From positions 14,199,501-14,263,500 of the forward strand of contig CM062213.1 of NCBI GenBank assembly GCA_031216445.1: DNA of 64,000 nucleotides, written 5' to 3'. The notes below the pieces were generated by a model. The model saw nothing but the letters and a program-made list of their open reading frames with translations, searched no databases and was not told the DNA's origin. Shown here piece after piece: positions 36,540 through 49,800 of the stretch; position 1 is the stretch's first letter; each line of letters starts with the position of its first letter. Both the position numbers and the translations under genes were made by a program. The stretch comes from Lateolabrax maculatus. Taxonomy: Eukaryota > Chordata > Actinopteri > Acropomatiformes > Lateolabracidae.

Positions 36540-36770
36540 TATGTTTGAGGTCTGCGTTTTATTTGAGTTTCTTTTTTTATTTAGTTTTAATTTTTATTAT
36601 ATTCTTATTTTATGTATTTATACCTTGTATTATTTATATTTATACTTTCTATATTTATCTGTACTTAATTGCAAGCAATTAAGTACAGATAAGCAATTGT
36701 GCTGCTGCAACAACTGAATTTCACCACTGGGGATCAATAAAGGTTTATCTTATCTTTATCTTGTTCAAAT
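36540..36770 (+). mobile_element. LINE (Rex1-type) 3' end with TTATC tail
   Basis: A T-rich 3' UTR-like section is followed by TGTGCTGCTGCAACAACTGA and CCACTGGGGATCAATAAAGG, then repeated TTATC units. This is the usual 3' terminus of Rex1-type non-LTR elements in fish, oriented plus. No reverse-transcriptase sequence is visible, so it is a heavily 5'-truncated copy. Confidence 0.7.
36657..36690. repeat. perfect inverted repeat, 16-base arms, 2-base loop
   Basis: ATCTGTACTTAATTGC at 36657-36672 and its exact reverse complement at 36675-36690 flank AA. It lies inside the LINE-tail region. It could be the family's 3' hairpin or a local inverted duplication. Confidence 0.85.
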
Positions 36771-39700
36771 GGTTTTCTTTTTTTACCCAACATTGCAGCA
36801 TATTGCTTTGGTTAACCACCACAAAGCAATCATACAATCTGTTAGAATTGCTTTCATGAATCTAAAACATAGCTTATATCATTGGGTATATGCTATGTAA
36901 AATAGAGCCTCTGCAGTTTTCCTTTTTAAAGGTTTTTTGTCTGATTTTTCTGAAAAAATTATTTTTCTCAGCACTGACTTCAAACATGACGAGCTGGTGG
37001 TCCTTAATAGCATGCATTAGATCATACAGGTCAGTGTTGACATACAGTGGGCCTGTTTCTGCCCAAGAAGTTTCTCTGGTGATCTTACACAGATTCAATG
37101 TGATCACCATGATTTTTGGTCCTATGTTAATTTTTCAGGGCCTCGGTTTAAGTAATGTGTGTGTGTGTGTGTGTGTTTGTGTGTCAGTGTAGATGCAAAT
37201 GACAAAGACCAATCCATGTTGCAAATCATGATACACTGTGAGGAAAAGCCATGATGTGAATTGCAGCAAAAATATTGCAGGTACGAACAGTGCCTATTGT
37301 TGTGGTTGACGTGTGCATGTGACTTATGAGACATCGTTCTGTTCGTGATTAGTTTTTGGGGTCATGTCTGTATTTTTGCAATTACTTTAGATCTATTAGA
37401 ATGCATGAGTCTGAAGCCTGAGTACTGTGTGGGATTTTTCTGTGGTGATTCTTGATTGCTACATTAGTAAAGCTCCAGCCATCTATTGTCCATTTAGCAT
37501 ACTAATCAATGATTTGCACCCTAAATACACAACCTGTTTATTTTAGACCAACATGATGTGCCTTAGGCTAACTAACTTTGGTTTAATTCTATGTGATTTA
37601 CACAAATTAGTGTTGTTTGTGTTTGCCCTGTGTCCTAGTGTTTGGGACATTAAGGGTGTTAAGATAACACATGCCTTAGATGGTGTCACTGACCCATTTT
37701 TCCATATATATCGTATATCCCTCACACAGATCAAGGCTATGTCTGTTCTGCTCCAGGGTCCTCCAGTTGGCTGCAGCACATACGTAGGTTGGACCAGCCA
37801 CTGGCTAAAAACGGCTCACAAATGACAAGGATGACATGAGTGGTCACAAAGCTTAAGTAATAAGATCAGGCACACATTAACAATGTTACATTGCTAATAT
37901 AAACAAATAAATGAAATGACATCCCTCTTTTGGAGGTTTGTCAGTCCTAGTGTGTGTCTGTGCTGCAGTTGGAGCAGAGGGCTGGATGACCTGGCACAAA
38001 GCTCTCAGCCCCCAAAAAAAAAGGCAGAGGGTCAAAATAGATTGATGGAAAGTGAAAAATCTACTTTTGGAGGGTCTTATGAACCATGACAGCTCACTGT
38101 AGAAGGGGGAAAAAACAGGAATTGGGTAAATAAGACATAAGTGAAATGAAAGAAGGAGTTGGGGGGTGTATCTAGCTTGTTTCTATCCAAACCTGACATG
38201 AAACACTGGCCTGCCTACCTTCCTGAATTGTTGGTGTGGACAGCGTGTTGGGATTCTGCACCCCTATGTTACCCCTGCGATGGCCTGGTTGGGATTTTAA
38301 AAACTGTTCCTTTAAAACTTACTCTGTCCAGCTCCTCTGACTTTTCTAATGTTTGTATATGTAAACACTATATTTCCAATCAGACTGTCTGTTCACGATA
38401 AGGTTAGGTGAGATATACATTTTAGAGCTGTAAGTAATCACAACTAATCAAATATTGTACTGAATACTGTGGATATTATTTAAGTACAATTACCAACTCG
38501 AAATAAACCCTTCATTCACAGAGATGAATGTGAAAATATTCTGGCTCTACATGATTTTCTTTCCTTATTTCCTCTCTCTGTCGTTGCTGGCTCCTTAGCA
38601 CACTGAACGGGAGTCTGGCGCTGAGCAGCAGCTCTCACTCGTTCTTCGGAGGCAGACCATTAAATTAGCTAAATAAAATGACAAAATCGCCCCCAAAAAA
38701 CCAACCGCCGATGGACTTAACCAAACCCTGATAGCCGATGTATACTCGTCCAATTGCCAAACCCTACTATACACTAACTCTGTCGGGCTAGTGCAGCAGC
38801 GTGGCCACTTTTAAACTGGAATGCTACCAAAACTATCATGATCAGCTCTTGGTGTGACAGTGAATTAAGTCAGAACACTCATCCGTTGTGTAGTGGTTTC
38901 AAAATGACACAAAGCTTTGAGGCGGAGGATTTGAATCAGGGATTTTCACTTTCACTTTCTTTCAGCCTTAATGTAATTACTGTAGTATATATTTTATTTG
39001 GCACACATTGCTTGTAGTACAGAAAAGGCACTTTGGCCTCTAGTCTGTACTTAGCACAGTTGCTACTGCTTTTGTAGATGCCATTGACATAGCAAACAAC
39101 CTCACTTCAAAGGTATCATGTAGGGACTGAAAGACGTTTGGCGTTAACTGAAGTCACTGTCATATTTAGGAAACATCCTGGAGAAAGTAGCCAAGAAGGG
39201 ATGCACCCATTTAGGAATAATGTTTATGTCAGCTGTAGCATTCAGACAGTGCTCATTTGATAATAAGGGGCCTAATGCTTGCCAAGAATATATTCCCACC
39301 CCCCATAACAGCCTGGGCTGAAGACACCAGGTAGAATTGATACATGCTGTGGATTGTGACATTTGCTTTTTAGCTTGAGTATCCCTTACCATTTTATTCA
39401 TAAGCATCTACTGTATGGTTATTTTATTTTCAGGCATTATATTAGATACATTGTAGTGTGGACGATGTGGCCAAAATCTGCTATCACAATAATGGTATAT
39501 ATCACAATACAGTCATTGTTCTGGAAATTCAATTAGGAAATGGTTTAAAATAACCATACCGTATTGTCCACAGGATAATAGTCGCACCCCTTTATGTAAC
39601 AAGTTCTTCTCCCTCATCTTGGCGTAGTTGGGATGCCTCCTGCTCTGTATTTACAATTTCATGCTCCTCCATGTTTTCTTGTCTCTCTCTTTAGCGGGGG

Positions 39701-40380
39701 TTGGCAAACCAGCTTAAAAGCATTACCACCACCAACTGTCGCTCTCACCCCACATGAGAATGTGATAAGCAGTCCTGCTGCCCATAACATTAACAAAGAT
39801 GCTCTATAACAAAAGATTATGCATTACAAACCATGCCACTGGTATGAAATGGTATACACTTCCTGTCTCCAGAGTGGGCAGGTTTGCCTCTTGTGGATGG
39901 ATGAAAGTCTGGGCATTTTTAACACTAACACATTATTGATGGACTATTGCTTGTCCATGTCATAACAATACAATACTTGATACAGCACAAATTTAATGTT
40001 TGTGCCTTATTTTTCTGCTTGTTTTTATGTGTTTAATATCTGATATATACCCAGAACAAGATCATATCAGTCTAATAGTATTCTCTTTTTTTCCCCTCGC
40101 AAAACAGTTAATAACAATAACAGAATTACACACAAGTTTTATATCCGTTTGAACTGTTAATTTAATGAAACCAGACCTACAGTTCATCACCAACAGAGAG
40201 AAGAGATATCAGTGTTTCCAGATCTGCCAGGTTTCAAACTTAAGTTTGTCGTGATTTGCCTGTCTGAAAAATGCCATTTGTGTTTGAGAATGTTTGTTTG
40301 AAATATATATGTCTTGTGAAAAAATGGGTCCAATATTTACTTCTTGGACTATGTGGTGAAAGAATAGAACAGACTCTGGA
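36771..40380. other. intronic or intergenic stretch
   Basis: Only a GT repeat and a possible MITE-like patch (GAGCTGTAAGTAATC... near 38,426) were noted. A slightly GC-richer part near 38,600-38,830 has no exon features. Confidence 0.5.
37156..37184. repeat. (GT)n microsatellite
   Basis: About 11 GT units with one TTTGT interruption. Confidence 0.85.
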
Positions 40381-40399
40381 CTTGCTGGTAATCTCCAGA

Positions 40400-40698
40400 A
40401 AGGGCGGGGCAGTGACGAAGCCCACGTGACACAGATACAGGAAATTACTCTCAGTACACTGTCTCCTTTCTGAACCATGTCTGAGGTTTCTTTGCGGGAC
40501 AGCCGTGTTCGCGAGATCACGCAAGAATCCAGCCTGGATTTGCTTCATAACCTGTGCCCGGAATATATAGCAGAGACACTAAGGGATAGCTCCCGCAGTG
40601 GAAACTGTATTGCCAAATCTTTACCGGTGGACACATTTCTACCGTTGCACGGGTATATACCATCACATAACCCAACCCTAGTCAAATGTGGGCTGTGA
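40400..40698 (+). other. open frame behind GC-box and E-box motifs, unidentified
   Basis: An AGGGCGGGGC GC box (about 40399) and CCACGTGAC E-box (about 40421) precede an ATG at 40477. The frame runs 73 codons: MSEVSLRDSRVREITQESSL, then DLLHNLCPEYIAETLRDSSR and on to a stop at 40696-40698. It is rich in charged residues and has no family that I recognise. It could be a small gene, an alternative first exon (a GG|GTATAT donor-like site lies near 40650), or a transposon-derived piece. Confidence 0.25.
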
Positions 40699-42842
40699 AT
40701 GAATTTGTCAGTATTGCCAGGCCTTCTGGAGGCAACTGGAAGTGAAAGGAGTTCTTCACTGAGGTGTATGTTGTCGCAAAATGTTTTTATATTTGTACAG
40801 ATAGTTTTTGTCTTGTCAGTTGCCTTCTTCCTCTGTGATAAGAAATGTAAAATGTTGGTGTACAGCAGATTTAAAACTTTACATAGTATCTTTAGTTCAA
40901 CCCCTTCAATTCAATCCTGTCACTTTCTATACAGATGTAAGTTAAACTGGGTTCACCCCATAACACAAGCTAGAGATTGCTCCCCTTGACTGTTCAGTGT
41001 TTAAAAATGCAAGAGAACCTTCTTCAGAATGTTTTTTGGACATATGCAGCTGGAATTACAAATATTTCTGTCAACACTATGATGCATATCAATACATTAT
41101 TAAGTTATAAGAATGTGTTGCAAAAACAACAGAGTTTTGTTACATTTATCACAGTTATTTATAACAATTGTTTGCTTGAATAGTGCTGTTAGTAATAGTA
41201 ATTTGTGCCTTGTATAATGATGGGGACACAGTCTGCATTTATACTTGGCATTTAGCTAACTTGCTAGAAGTACACTATAATTTTCTATATCACAAGCAGA
41301 GAAAATCTTATGATTTTTCTGTAAATGCTACTAGAAATATGAATATTTATTAATGATTAAAGGGGATACATGTTGAGAATAATTGTACAAATACTATATA
41401 CAAAAAAGGTACATTATTCAGTAAATAGAAAGTGACACAACAGAGGTAGAGTGATATGTACAAGGAAGGGCTACTTAAAACAGGTTGAGAGCCAGATGGA
41501 CAACACTGTAGGAGGCAGAGACAGAAACAGAGATACAGATATTGAGATAGGTAAAGATGGAAAGATCAAGTCACAAGAGACAGCACTTCTCTCCCTGGAC
41601 ATCTCTTTCACAGTTATTTTCAAACTAAAAGAAAAAGCTTTGGGGGGATAGGATCTTAAGAGGTTGTTGCCCACAGAGAAGAACCCCTGCATTAGAGAAG
41701 CTGGAACAAGAAACAGTTTGGTATTTACTTGAAAAATGACCATTTTCTAGTGATTGACTAATTTATTTATTTTTATCTACTAACAAAAATGATTTTTAGC
41801 AATAGGCAGATTTTTTCTCAGTTAAATTTTGTGATTAAAATGGTAACACTTTGGATACCTGAGAAGATATAACAAGTAGAGAAGAGTAACAATTGCCCCC
41901 CCAGCAGATGCACACATTCAATGTTATAGCACTGCTGCAAGCAGTATTTCATCTTCTTAGTCCTACATGTTGCCCGCTGGTAGCCTCACGGTTTACCAAG
42001 GTTAATGTAACAGTACAGACGGCACATTGATTCATCGCAACACCTGGACACATTGCACTGACACAGAGGATTAAAACAAGTGCGATTACATAAATGCACA
42101 TAGAAACCTTCTCTTCTAAAAGCGTGGATGCAGTTGCCTCTGGGACACAGAAATCAGTTGGTAAACAAACACTTGAACTTCCACAATGATTTTCTGTGAC
42201 ACAGACTATGGGCAGGCCAACGGCATATATGTGGACATGAATAAACAGCGTGGCTTTAACCCTTTATGCCTCAGGAAACCTGCCACTATTGTCACGCTAG
42301 ACTGCGCAGGCACTATGGGTTTGTGGAGGTAGTCTGATGTAATGTGAGAGTGTGTTATTGTTTGTGCGGAAAAATAAGGAGGGAGATTGACTATTGGTGT
42401 CAATCGTCCTTCTCTCTTCCTGTAGAAACTCAAATAGCTACTACGTTAAAGCATGCTTAGATGGATCCATACACTACCGTACAGTCATTGTGTGGGCACT
42501 TCAATGTAGCCATTAAGTTTGTCCTACTTTTGACGGAAGGCTCAGTGTATTTTATATGCTTGTGTTGGTACTCAGATTCTGTTTGAAGGCAATTATCTGC
42601 TTCCATAACACACAGAAAAACAAGCCACTGACTAGCTGTTAGAGAAACAGGAACTTTGTGTTTACAATAGGCCTATTCAGTCATACTACATGTAGAGTAA
42701 CTTTATTTAGCAATTAGTTGCAGTGCCCTCTGGAGAACAAATGCTAGAGTCACAAAGATAAGTGAATGATGTTTCCACTCTGGAGTCACTATAAGGAGCA
42801 GTGCTTTGTTATAAAAGAGCAGCTGCATAAGTGTCCTGAGGT

Positions 42843-42909
<67 letters not shown>

Positions 42910-43717
42910 AAAGTAAACCCTGTCAGCCATCCATGTGAGCGAGTCAGATCTCCAGATCAGAAGGATGGAAGCCTGTTCACCTTATGCTTATATACAGGGG
43001 GATTTTATCTGCAGTCTGCATCTGATCCTGGGGTTACAATGACGGCTAAAGGAAGACGTTAACTCTGCAGACCGTCACTGTCTCACAGCTGATAACCACA
43101 GTAAAGGCTGCAACCTTCATCAGCTGGCATTTAAAGCCTGTGTGAATCACATACTATGTCAGACAGGCAGATTGTCTGTGCTCTACAAATCTTCAGGGTT
43201 TTACTGCCATTTCAAAGGCACAGTATGGAGCCCAGCTGGACTTGAATAGTCTTAATTGTCTGTCTGCCAACAATTTTTTGTGTCTATGTTGACATTATTC
43301 TGTTGTTTTCTTTTTAAAATCTCTTTTTTTTGTTGTTGTTGTTGTCAGAAGGGATGTACCAAATGTATTCGATTTCCTTTTTTTTTCTTACCATGGTAAT
43401 AGGACAAACGCAACTCATCAGTGAACCCCATTCATATGACAATTATTGAAATAAAATCAGATGGTTGGGAATGCATTTGCTTTAGGGGCAAAACACTGGA
43501 GGGGTGTAGCTGTGTGCCTTGTTGTCTGCTACAGTGTCATTCCTGGTGCCAATACCAGATAGCACTAAAGTAAGTAGTTTCTAAATCTAAGACATAGTAT
43601 AAAACAAATCTGCTGAAGGTACCGAAAAAGTCTGAAGCTTCACATACTTAGCATTAACTAATATTGGTGGCTAAGGTTAAAGGAAGCTGCAGCTGCTCAC
43701 TATTAGAGCTAGACTAA
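40699..43717. other. intronic or intergenic stretch
   Basis: Apart from the GT microsatellite nothing is recognised. Confidence 0.55.
42844..42908. repeat. (GT)n microsatellite, about 32 units
   Basis: A long uninterrupted GT run, the purest in the window. The poly-valine/cysteine and poly-threonine/histidine frames over it are artefacts. Confidence 0.92.
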
Positions 43718-43850
43718 TAGTCAAGTCAAGTCAATTTAATTTGTATAGTGCCAAATCATAACAAAAGTTATCTCAAGACACTTTTCACATAGAGTAGGTC
43801 TAGACCATACTCTTTAAAATATTATTTACAGAGACCCAACAATTCCCACC
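43718..43850 (+). mobile_element. fish interspersed repeat (GTCAAGTCAATTTAATTTGTATAG family)
   Basis: The order AGTCAAGTCAAGTCAATTTA, TTGTATAGTGCCAAATCATA, TTATCTCAAGACACTTTTCA, AGGTCTAGACCATACTC, CAGAGACCCAACAATTCCC is that of a common percomorph retroposon or short repeat. Only this segment is well preserved. Confidence 0.7.
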
Positions 43851-45610
43851 AATACTAGATTTTTAAAGGCAGAGATTATACGATAGTGTGGTGCAGGAAA
43901 AAGCTGATTAATCGACCAATATCATAAAGTAATAAATACGTAAATAAATACATGAATCTGGGACCGAAGATCAAACTTACTGTAAAAAAGCTACTATAAT
44001 AATCGGCCATCAGCCACTATCAGAGCCAGGTTCCACCGATAACGATAGTTTGTAAATTGTCCTATTGGCGCAGATTTATAGGCATAACCAATTAATGTAT
44101 TGTCCTGCTATATAAACCTTAAATTGTTGGCTGGACGAAATCTTTAATTGTAAAGCAGCACCATTAACTAAAACTGAACTTCAGTTGATGGGAGAGGAGC
44201 AGATGAGAAAGTTAAGTTTACTACTAGTAATATTGCCTAATTGTTGGTGGAGATTAGTAAGCCCTTGGCTGGGATTTAACAAAAAAGTTTTAGAAATAAG
44301 AAGAGAAATGTTTAGTTAAGAGCTTAAAGTGTTAATATTTTTGTGAGTGTGAATGTGGATTATGTGTTACGATATTAACTTAATGCAGATATGCCCATGT
44401 CGGTGTATACAGTATGTTGGCGGAAGTAACAATAATTGCACTACAGAAATACCTAACTACGTTTGAGGTTATTTAGAAATGGTGTCACCATTATGTAGGT
44501 TATCCACCAGAGAGAAGTGTTGTCATGATACCAAATATTTGGCTTTGATACCATTACCAAGTTTAGTATCACAATACTCAATACAGAAACGAAACCTGAA
44601 ACTGTGTTGTTCACCTGCAAAATGTTGCTAAAATAGACACAAAGCTCTACATTTGTTAACCCAAAGCAGCTAATCATCATGTATATCATCATCATGTTAT
44701 ATGTTATATCATGTTATATCATCATATATTATCATTGTAAGTGCTATGGATCAGGCTTAATGTAGGCAATAACAATCCTGGATTGGCCCTGTTCTCTGCT
44801 TCCAAGACTCTAGTGGCTGTGGCTTTACCTGCACACAAACTTAATTAATATACAGTAAACTCAGCTTGTTGTTATGAATGGTCATGCACTTTGCCACATG
44901 CACAGTATGTTCTGTGTGTGTGACTTAGTACATTGGTCATCCTTGTCAACATTACCACATTGAGTGGGCAAAGTAGCATGGACTGTGGGTGAGTGGGTGG
45001 TTATACTGTATGTGTAACTTGCCAGTTTGTCACAGTACCTCAGTTTAATACTGTAATACATTGGAATCCTATGTGGGGGATGCTGTAGTACCGTGGACAG
45101 AAGAAATTAGGGAATTTTGGAGGGGGAACACATTACTTTAGGTGTTTTCCATTCCTTTTAATGTGCCTTCTTCTGATATTAACAGATGAGTGATATGCTT
45201 GCATAGGTGTTTCATTGAATAATCAATACATTTCCGTCACTCACTGTGAACTGACTTTGCAAATTTAGATGAACGGTAGACTTTTCCTCTGAAAGAATTT
45301 CAGTTTTCTTAAATGTTATGATCTTGCCGACAAAATGAAGGTCGACTGAAGTGTAGATTATCACTGAAGCAAGTATTTTCGTCTGTCAAATTAACGCAAG
45401 TTAATGCATATAATATCATTATATCAGAGCCTCTGAGCCTCTGACAGCAGTGCTCTTAGTTTCTAAAGGACTAGAGAGCACTCAGGGAGCCACTGACACC
45501 ACTGGAGTGAATTCACGAACACACCCCTCTGACACCATGCGTTGCTCAATTCCAACTGGTCCCTGCGTCAGTTGCGCATGTAAATTGTTAAAAAAGTGGT
45601 TAATGTGGTC
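43851..45610. other. intronic or intergenic stretch with decayed repeats
   Basis: Short patches resembling fish MITEs occur near 43,880-44,060 (GATTAATCGACC..., CGATAACGATAG) and 44,530-44,600. A TATATCATCATGT-type tandem patch lies near 44,675-44,730. No exon is supported. Confidence 0.45.
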
Positions 45611-45614
45611 ATCA

Positions 45615-45990
45615 CTTAAAGCTAAAGTGTGGGACTTTTACATGAATGTCTGTTACATTCAAGCCCTCGCCAAACAATGCTGATTACGCCAATCACCGCC
45701 AGCTAAATCTCTTTGTATCTCTTTTACCAGAGTTTTAAATCTGGTGTCTGTGGCAACATTCCCACGGTGGCCCACCAGAAGCCAGTCGTCGGCGGCTCCC
45801 TGTAGCCGACATCAGCGCACTGGCCGGAGTACTGGAGGTAACTCTGGAGTTGTCATAGAAGCAATAAGAGTGTCTATTAGACGCAAGAGGAATTACTTGG
45901 TTTTATTTTCGTTGGCCAACTGTTATATTGAGTATTTTCGTAGCTTCCTGGGATCACTGCCAGACAAAAGTTCCACACTCCAGCTTTAAG
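45615..45990. mobile_element. MITE with 25-base terminal inverted repeats
   Basis: The left end reads CTTAAAGCTAAAGTGTGGGA and the right end, reverse-complemented, reads CTTAAAGCTGGAGTGTGGAA. The repeats agree over 25 bases with three mismatches and enclose about 325 bases with no transposase. The frames across it (about 81 codons) come from the element. Target-site duplication is unclear: CATCAC on the left, CACCAC on the right one base away. Confidence 0.75.
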
Positions 45991-46307
45991 CACCACATTG
46001 GTGCACAGGTGATGAACTCATGTTAAATATAAAAAATAAAGCCTAAACATTTTAGGCTGTGAAAGGCTGTTAAATGATAAAAATACATGATTTGGAAAAA
46101 TGATTGTAAATAAAACTATTTATTGATTTCTAATGCTCCTTTTAATATTTTTTTCTATGCCTTAGTCATGTGCCACAATAATGTCATGTTTTTGAGTTGA
46201 AATATCCTTATTTGGGGGCTTTTCCCAGCAAATATCTATATGTGTTCTTTCAATTAATTAATCAGCATTTCATGTAATTGATTAGATTTAAATTTAAATA
46301 AATCCTT

Positions 46308-46457
46308 TTATTAGATAGCACACAGTAGGGACATAAAGTAAGGATACAGAGAGGGGGGGAAGGGGGATGACATGCAACAAAGTTTTACAGTCAGACTCAC
46401 ACAGTGGATGTTGTGATCACACAGTCAGTGTCTTAACCACTAGTCCAGTAAGGCACC
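46308..46457 (-). mobile_element. tRNA-related fish SINE (decayed)
   Basis: The succession GAGGGGGGGAAGGGGGATGACATGCAACAAAG..., GTTGTGATCACAC, GTCTTAACCACTAG matches a percomorph SINE in which the ATGACATGCAACAAAG body precedes a reverse-oriented tRNA-like head. The head is heavily mutated. Confidence 0.55.
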
Positions 46458-46742
46458 GTATAACCAATGATTGTGTCAATGCTCTGTACTTGTGGATGCT
46501 GCATAGAAGCTATCCTCCATCACACTTTAGAGGACTGGGTGCCTTCCTTCCTATGCAACCATACCAACAACATAGCAACACTTGAAATGAAATGTGTGAA
46601 AGTACATTTGCAGCAGTTTGATAAGTAAAATTAAGTACAAGAAAATGCCATGGAAACGTCACCTCCTCCTTACACTTTCTCAGTTCCTCATTGACCTTGC
46701 ACTGGTTTAAAAATGACACACAGAGGATTAGGAAATATGTCT

Positions 46743-46858
46743 TGTTCCAGTAAAGTGGCAGCAGGAGGCTGTACTGCGACCATCCCATTACTTGAAGGTC
46801 ACAGGGTTGATCTTTGCTATAGCCATGTTTCCTGCCCAAGTTTTCTACAGCAAGACAC
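46743..46858 (+). mobile_element. possible SINE fragment
   Basis: GGTCACAGGGTTGATC, then about 35 bases on AAGTTTTCTACAGCAAGACAC, resembles the GGTTCGATCC...CCTTGAGCAAGACAC body of fish tRNA-derived SINEs. It is degraded. Confidence 0.35.
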
Positions 46859-49800
46859 ACACAGCCCCTGTATAGTAACTAACTGTTTGTTGAGAGAGAA
46901 TTGTCTCTTCCTGTTCTTGTAGTGAAATTGCAGCAGTGCAGAAAGAAGTTTGTTTAATATTTTATGTTTAGAGTGGTCTAACATCCTTTTTAATGCCGAA
47001 ACATGGCAAGCTAAGCAGTCTTTTATTAGTGCATCTTGAATCTGCAATGTCTGAAACAAAACAAAAATAATATCACATTGCATTTACATTATACACACTC
47101 TGTATGTTGATACATCCGACATGCTAACTGCTCTGTATGATCCATAATGATCATTACTTCCAATAATACAGAATATTTACCACGTTATTAAGTGTATTCA
47201 AGTAGCTCATTTTGTGACTTGGGAAATATAAGGGTGCTTGTGACCAGTTAAGTGTTGAGCATTGCTGCAGGACACGAGAGGAGGGAAGTGAAGGTCTGAG
47301 ATGGAGAAAAACCATAGTGGGAGGAGTGATGCATAGAACTGCTGTTTTGCAGCACAGGACCTCCCTGGACCAGCCCCATTTCTCTAGTGCCTACTCGGCA
47401 TTTTCCCTCAATGTCTACCCAACTGCAGTTTTCTCTTCTACTCTCTCTTCCTCCTCCTTTCCCCATTCCTCATTTTCAGGCAATGTTTTTTACTTTTCTT
47501 TCTCTCCTACCCCTCAGAAGGTGTGTGTTGGCTGCTAGTCACCGCAGGCTGCTTCTCCTGGGGCCACTCAGAGTCTGTTCAAAGAGCCGCCAGCCACTTA
47601 CTGCATTTGCGCCAGATTTCATTAGGAACTCTGGACCATACTCTGTTTTTTCCCCGTCCGTTAGAAACAGCATCCGTCAGAGTGGTATGTTACTACCCTG
47701 AGGTGGAAGATTGAATCCTGTGTGGCTAGAAAACAAAATACTAGAGCTATCAAGCACTTGTATGTCTAAAGACATTTTTAAGATGCGTAAAAAAATGTTT
47801 GAATTATTATTCTATTTATCTATTGAAATGATCAGTGTCATTGTATAAATAGAAAACCAGCCGCATAAGCTGAGTATTGAACGACTCTTATCTGCTGCAA
47901 TGGCTCTCTTCCATCTGCACAGACTCCAAGGAATCCTTATGGGACAACATATAAGCTAAATCAAGGAGATAACTTAAATACAACCACTGGCTATAATGTC
48001 TGTGTTTATGGTTATTGTTGCATCAACCCAGCAACCTCCCAGCAAACATTTTTTTTTTCAGCTGGGGAGCTGCGTAGGTTGACTCTTCTCTCTGGTTTTG
48101 TGTTTGAGTGAGGCTGTTACAGTAGGGCAGTACCAAAATGTCACTGGGGGTTTTTTCATTTTTTTTTTTTTTTAAGAGGCCCAGTTTCCAGTCTGTATCC
48201 ACTACAGACCTAGCCAGAACCCACAGTTCTATCCCTCAGTTAGGCTACAAAAACATTAAAACCTGTACTCTGTTTGGACAAAGCTGATGCAGTATTTAGT
48301 AGAAATATTATAGAAGCTTATTTTGGCTACAGCCACAAAAAGCAAGGCCAGTGGGTTTGTTGTTGAGTATCTGAATACTGTAGTTGGCTACACATGCAGA
48401 CATATTGCATAAAGTTACTGTATGTGTTGTGCAGAATTAACATACTGATATTAATATAGTTTTACAGAGCTGCTGCTGTCCTTTTGATCCTCCCTAATGA
48501 CTGTCTGGATTTAGATGTATTGATCGCCTTCACCACTCTGTCTCCCTCTGCTCAGCTTTGTTTGCAACTTGATGCATTCTGCTCACCTATGCACGTATAA
48601 ATATTGGACTACTCTTTACAGCCTCCTCGCGCCCATGTGTCATTACATGAGCAGTGATACGGCTATTACTGATATGTTGTACTTGAACAAGCATAAAAAA
48701 ACAGGGGATGCTATGCGTGGTGAAAGGATGTCAAGAACCTGATGCAATCTGGGATGACGTATGTATGAAAGTAATATGTGTACTGGAAAGACGGAAGACA
48801 GTTCTGAATGACTGCTTACAGTTATGACTTTATCGGACATGAAAACCTGCGAGGCAAGGACACACAGTTAATATATTATATAGTGAGTATGCTGGTGTTT
48901 TAAAGTGTGTGAAGAGTGGTCTGAAAGCACTACCTATCTAGGTTAACAGGTTTGAGCACATAATAAAAAGGTCAGTCTGACATGATCCAACCTAAAGCTC
49001 CTCAGTCTTTCTCCAGTCTATATGGACACTTTCAGTTCAAATACCAGGCGGGGTGTGACATAGAAAAACTTCCTCAAATCACATTTGTCTCTACAGCCTT
49101 AATTTTTTCATTGTCTTTATTTGTGTTTAGCATGCAGAGGAAGTGCAGGAATGGACCCAGAACAAGAGAAAGATGGTTTCATGTTTCTGCTGCAGTGTGC
49201 TGCTCTGTCCTCTTGGTTCACTGCAGCATGTTCTCTCCCTGCAGTGCTAGCAAAGGGTTCATTTCAGCTTCACAGGCCCAAGTTAGCTGCACAGTCCCTT
49301 GCCAACTTGCTTGTGATGTTCTACTCATTCTTTTCGTATTTCCAGATGATCTGTATACCTAACTTGTGCTTATAATGGATAGTATTTCTGTAGGAGCTTC
49401 TGTAGCACCATGTTTTAATGTTCTGAGATTGACTATAAGTCAGCAGAAGAGCATAACGAAAATGTTGAGCAAGGACATACAGAGTGCTGATTCATCTTCA
49501 TGCTTTCAGTGATACAGGCAACCTGGGACCATACATCTCATACGGTATAATAACCAAGTAGTGGGGATATGTACTAGACTTCTTGGGGATACTTAATGGC
49601 TTATTTTTGCATAAAGGCTCTGATGAAAGCAAAAGGTTTGATCATGTTTTGCCTTATTTCATGAGGTAGTAAAGAGAAACTGCACAAACTCTATAACAGG
49701 ATGCGCCTGACCACGGCATTATACAATGCAAATATAATGAATGACTATTGCTGAAAATAGAAAACATCGACTACAAATGGTATCAAAAGTGGGGTTTGAT

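Noticed and set aside
42703..43062. Frames with poly-His/Thr and poly-Val/Cys
   Set aside because: They are translations of the GT microsatellite.
48982..49362. 126-codon plus-strand open frame
   Set aside because: There is no recognisable domain, promoter or exon border, and a second frame is open over the 3' part. Chance is the likely explanation.
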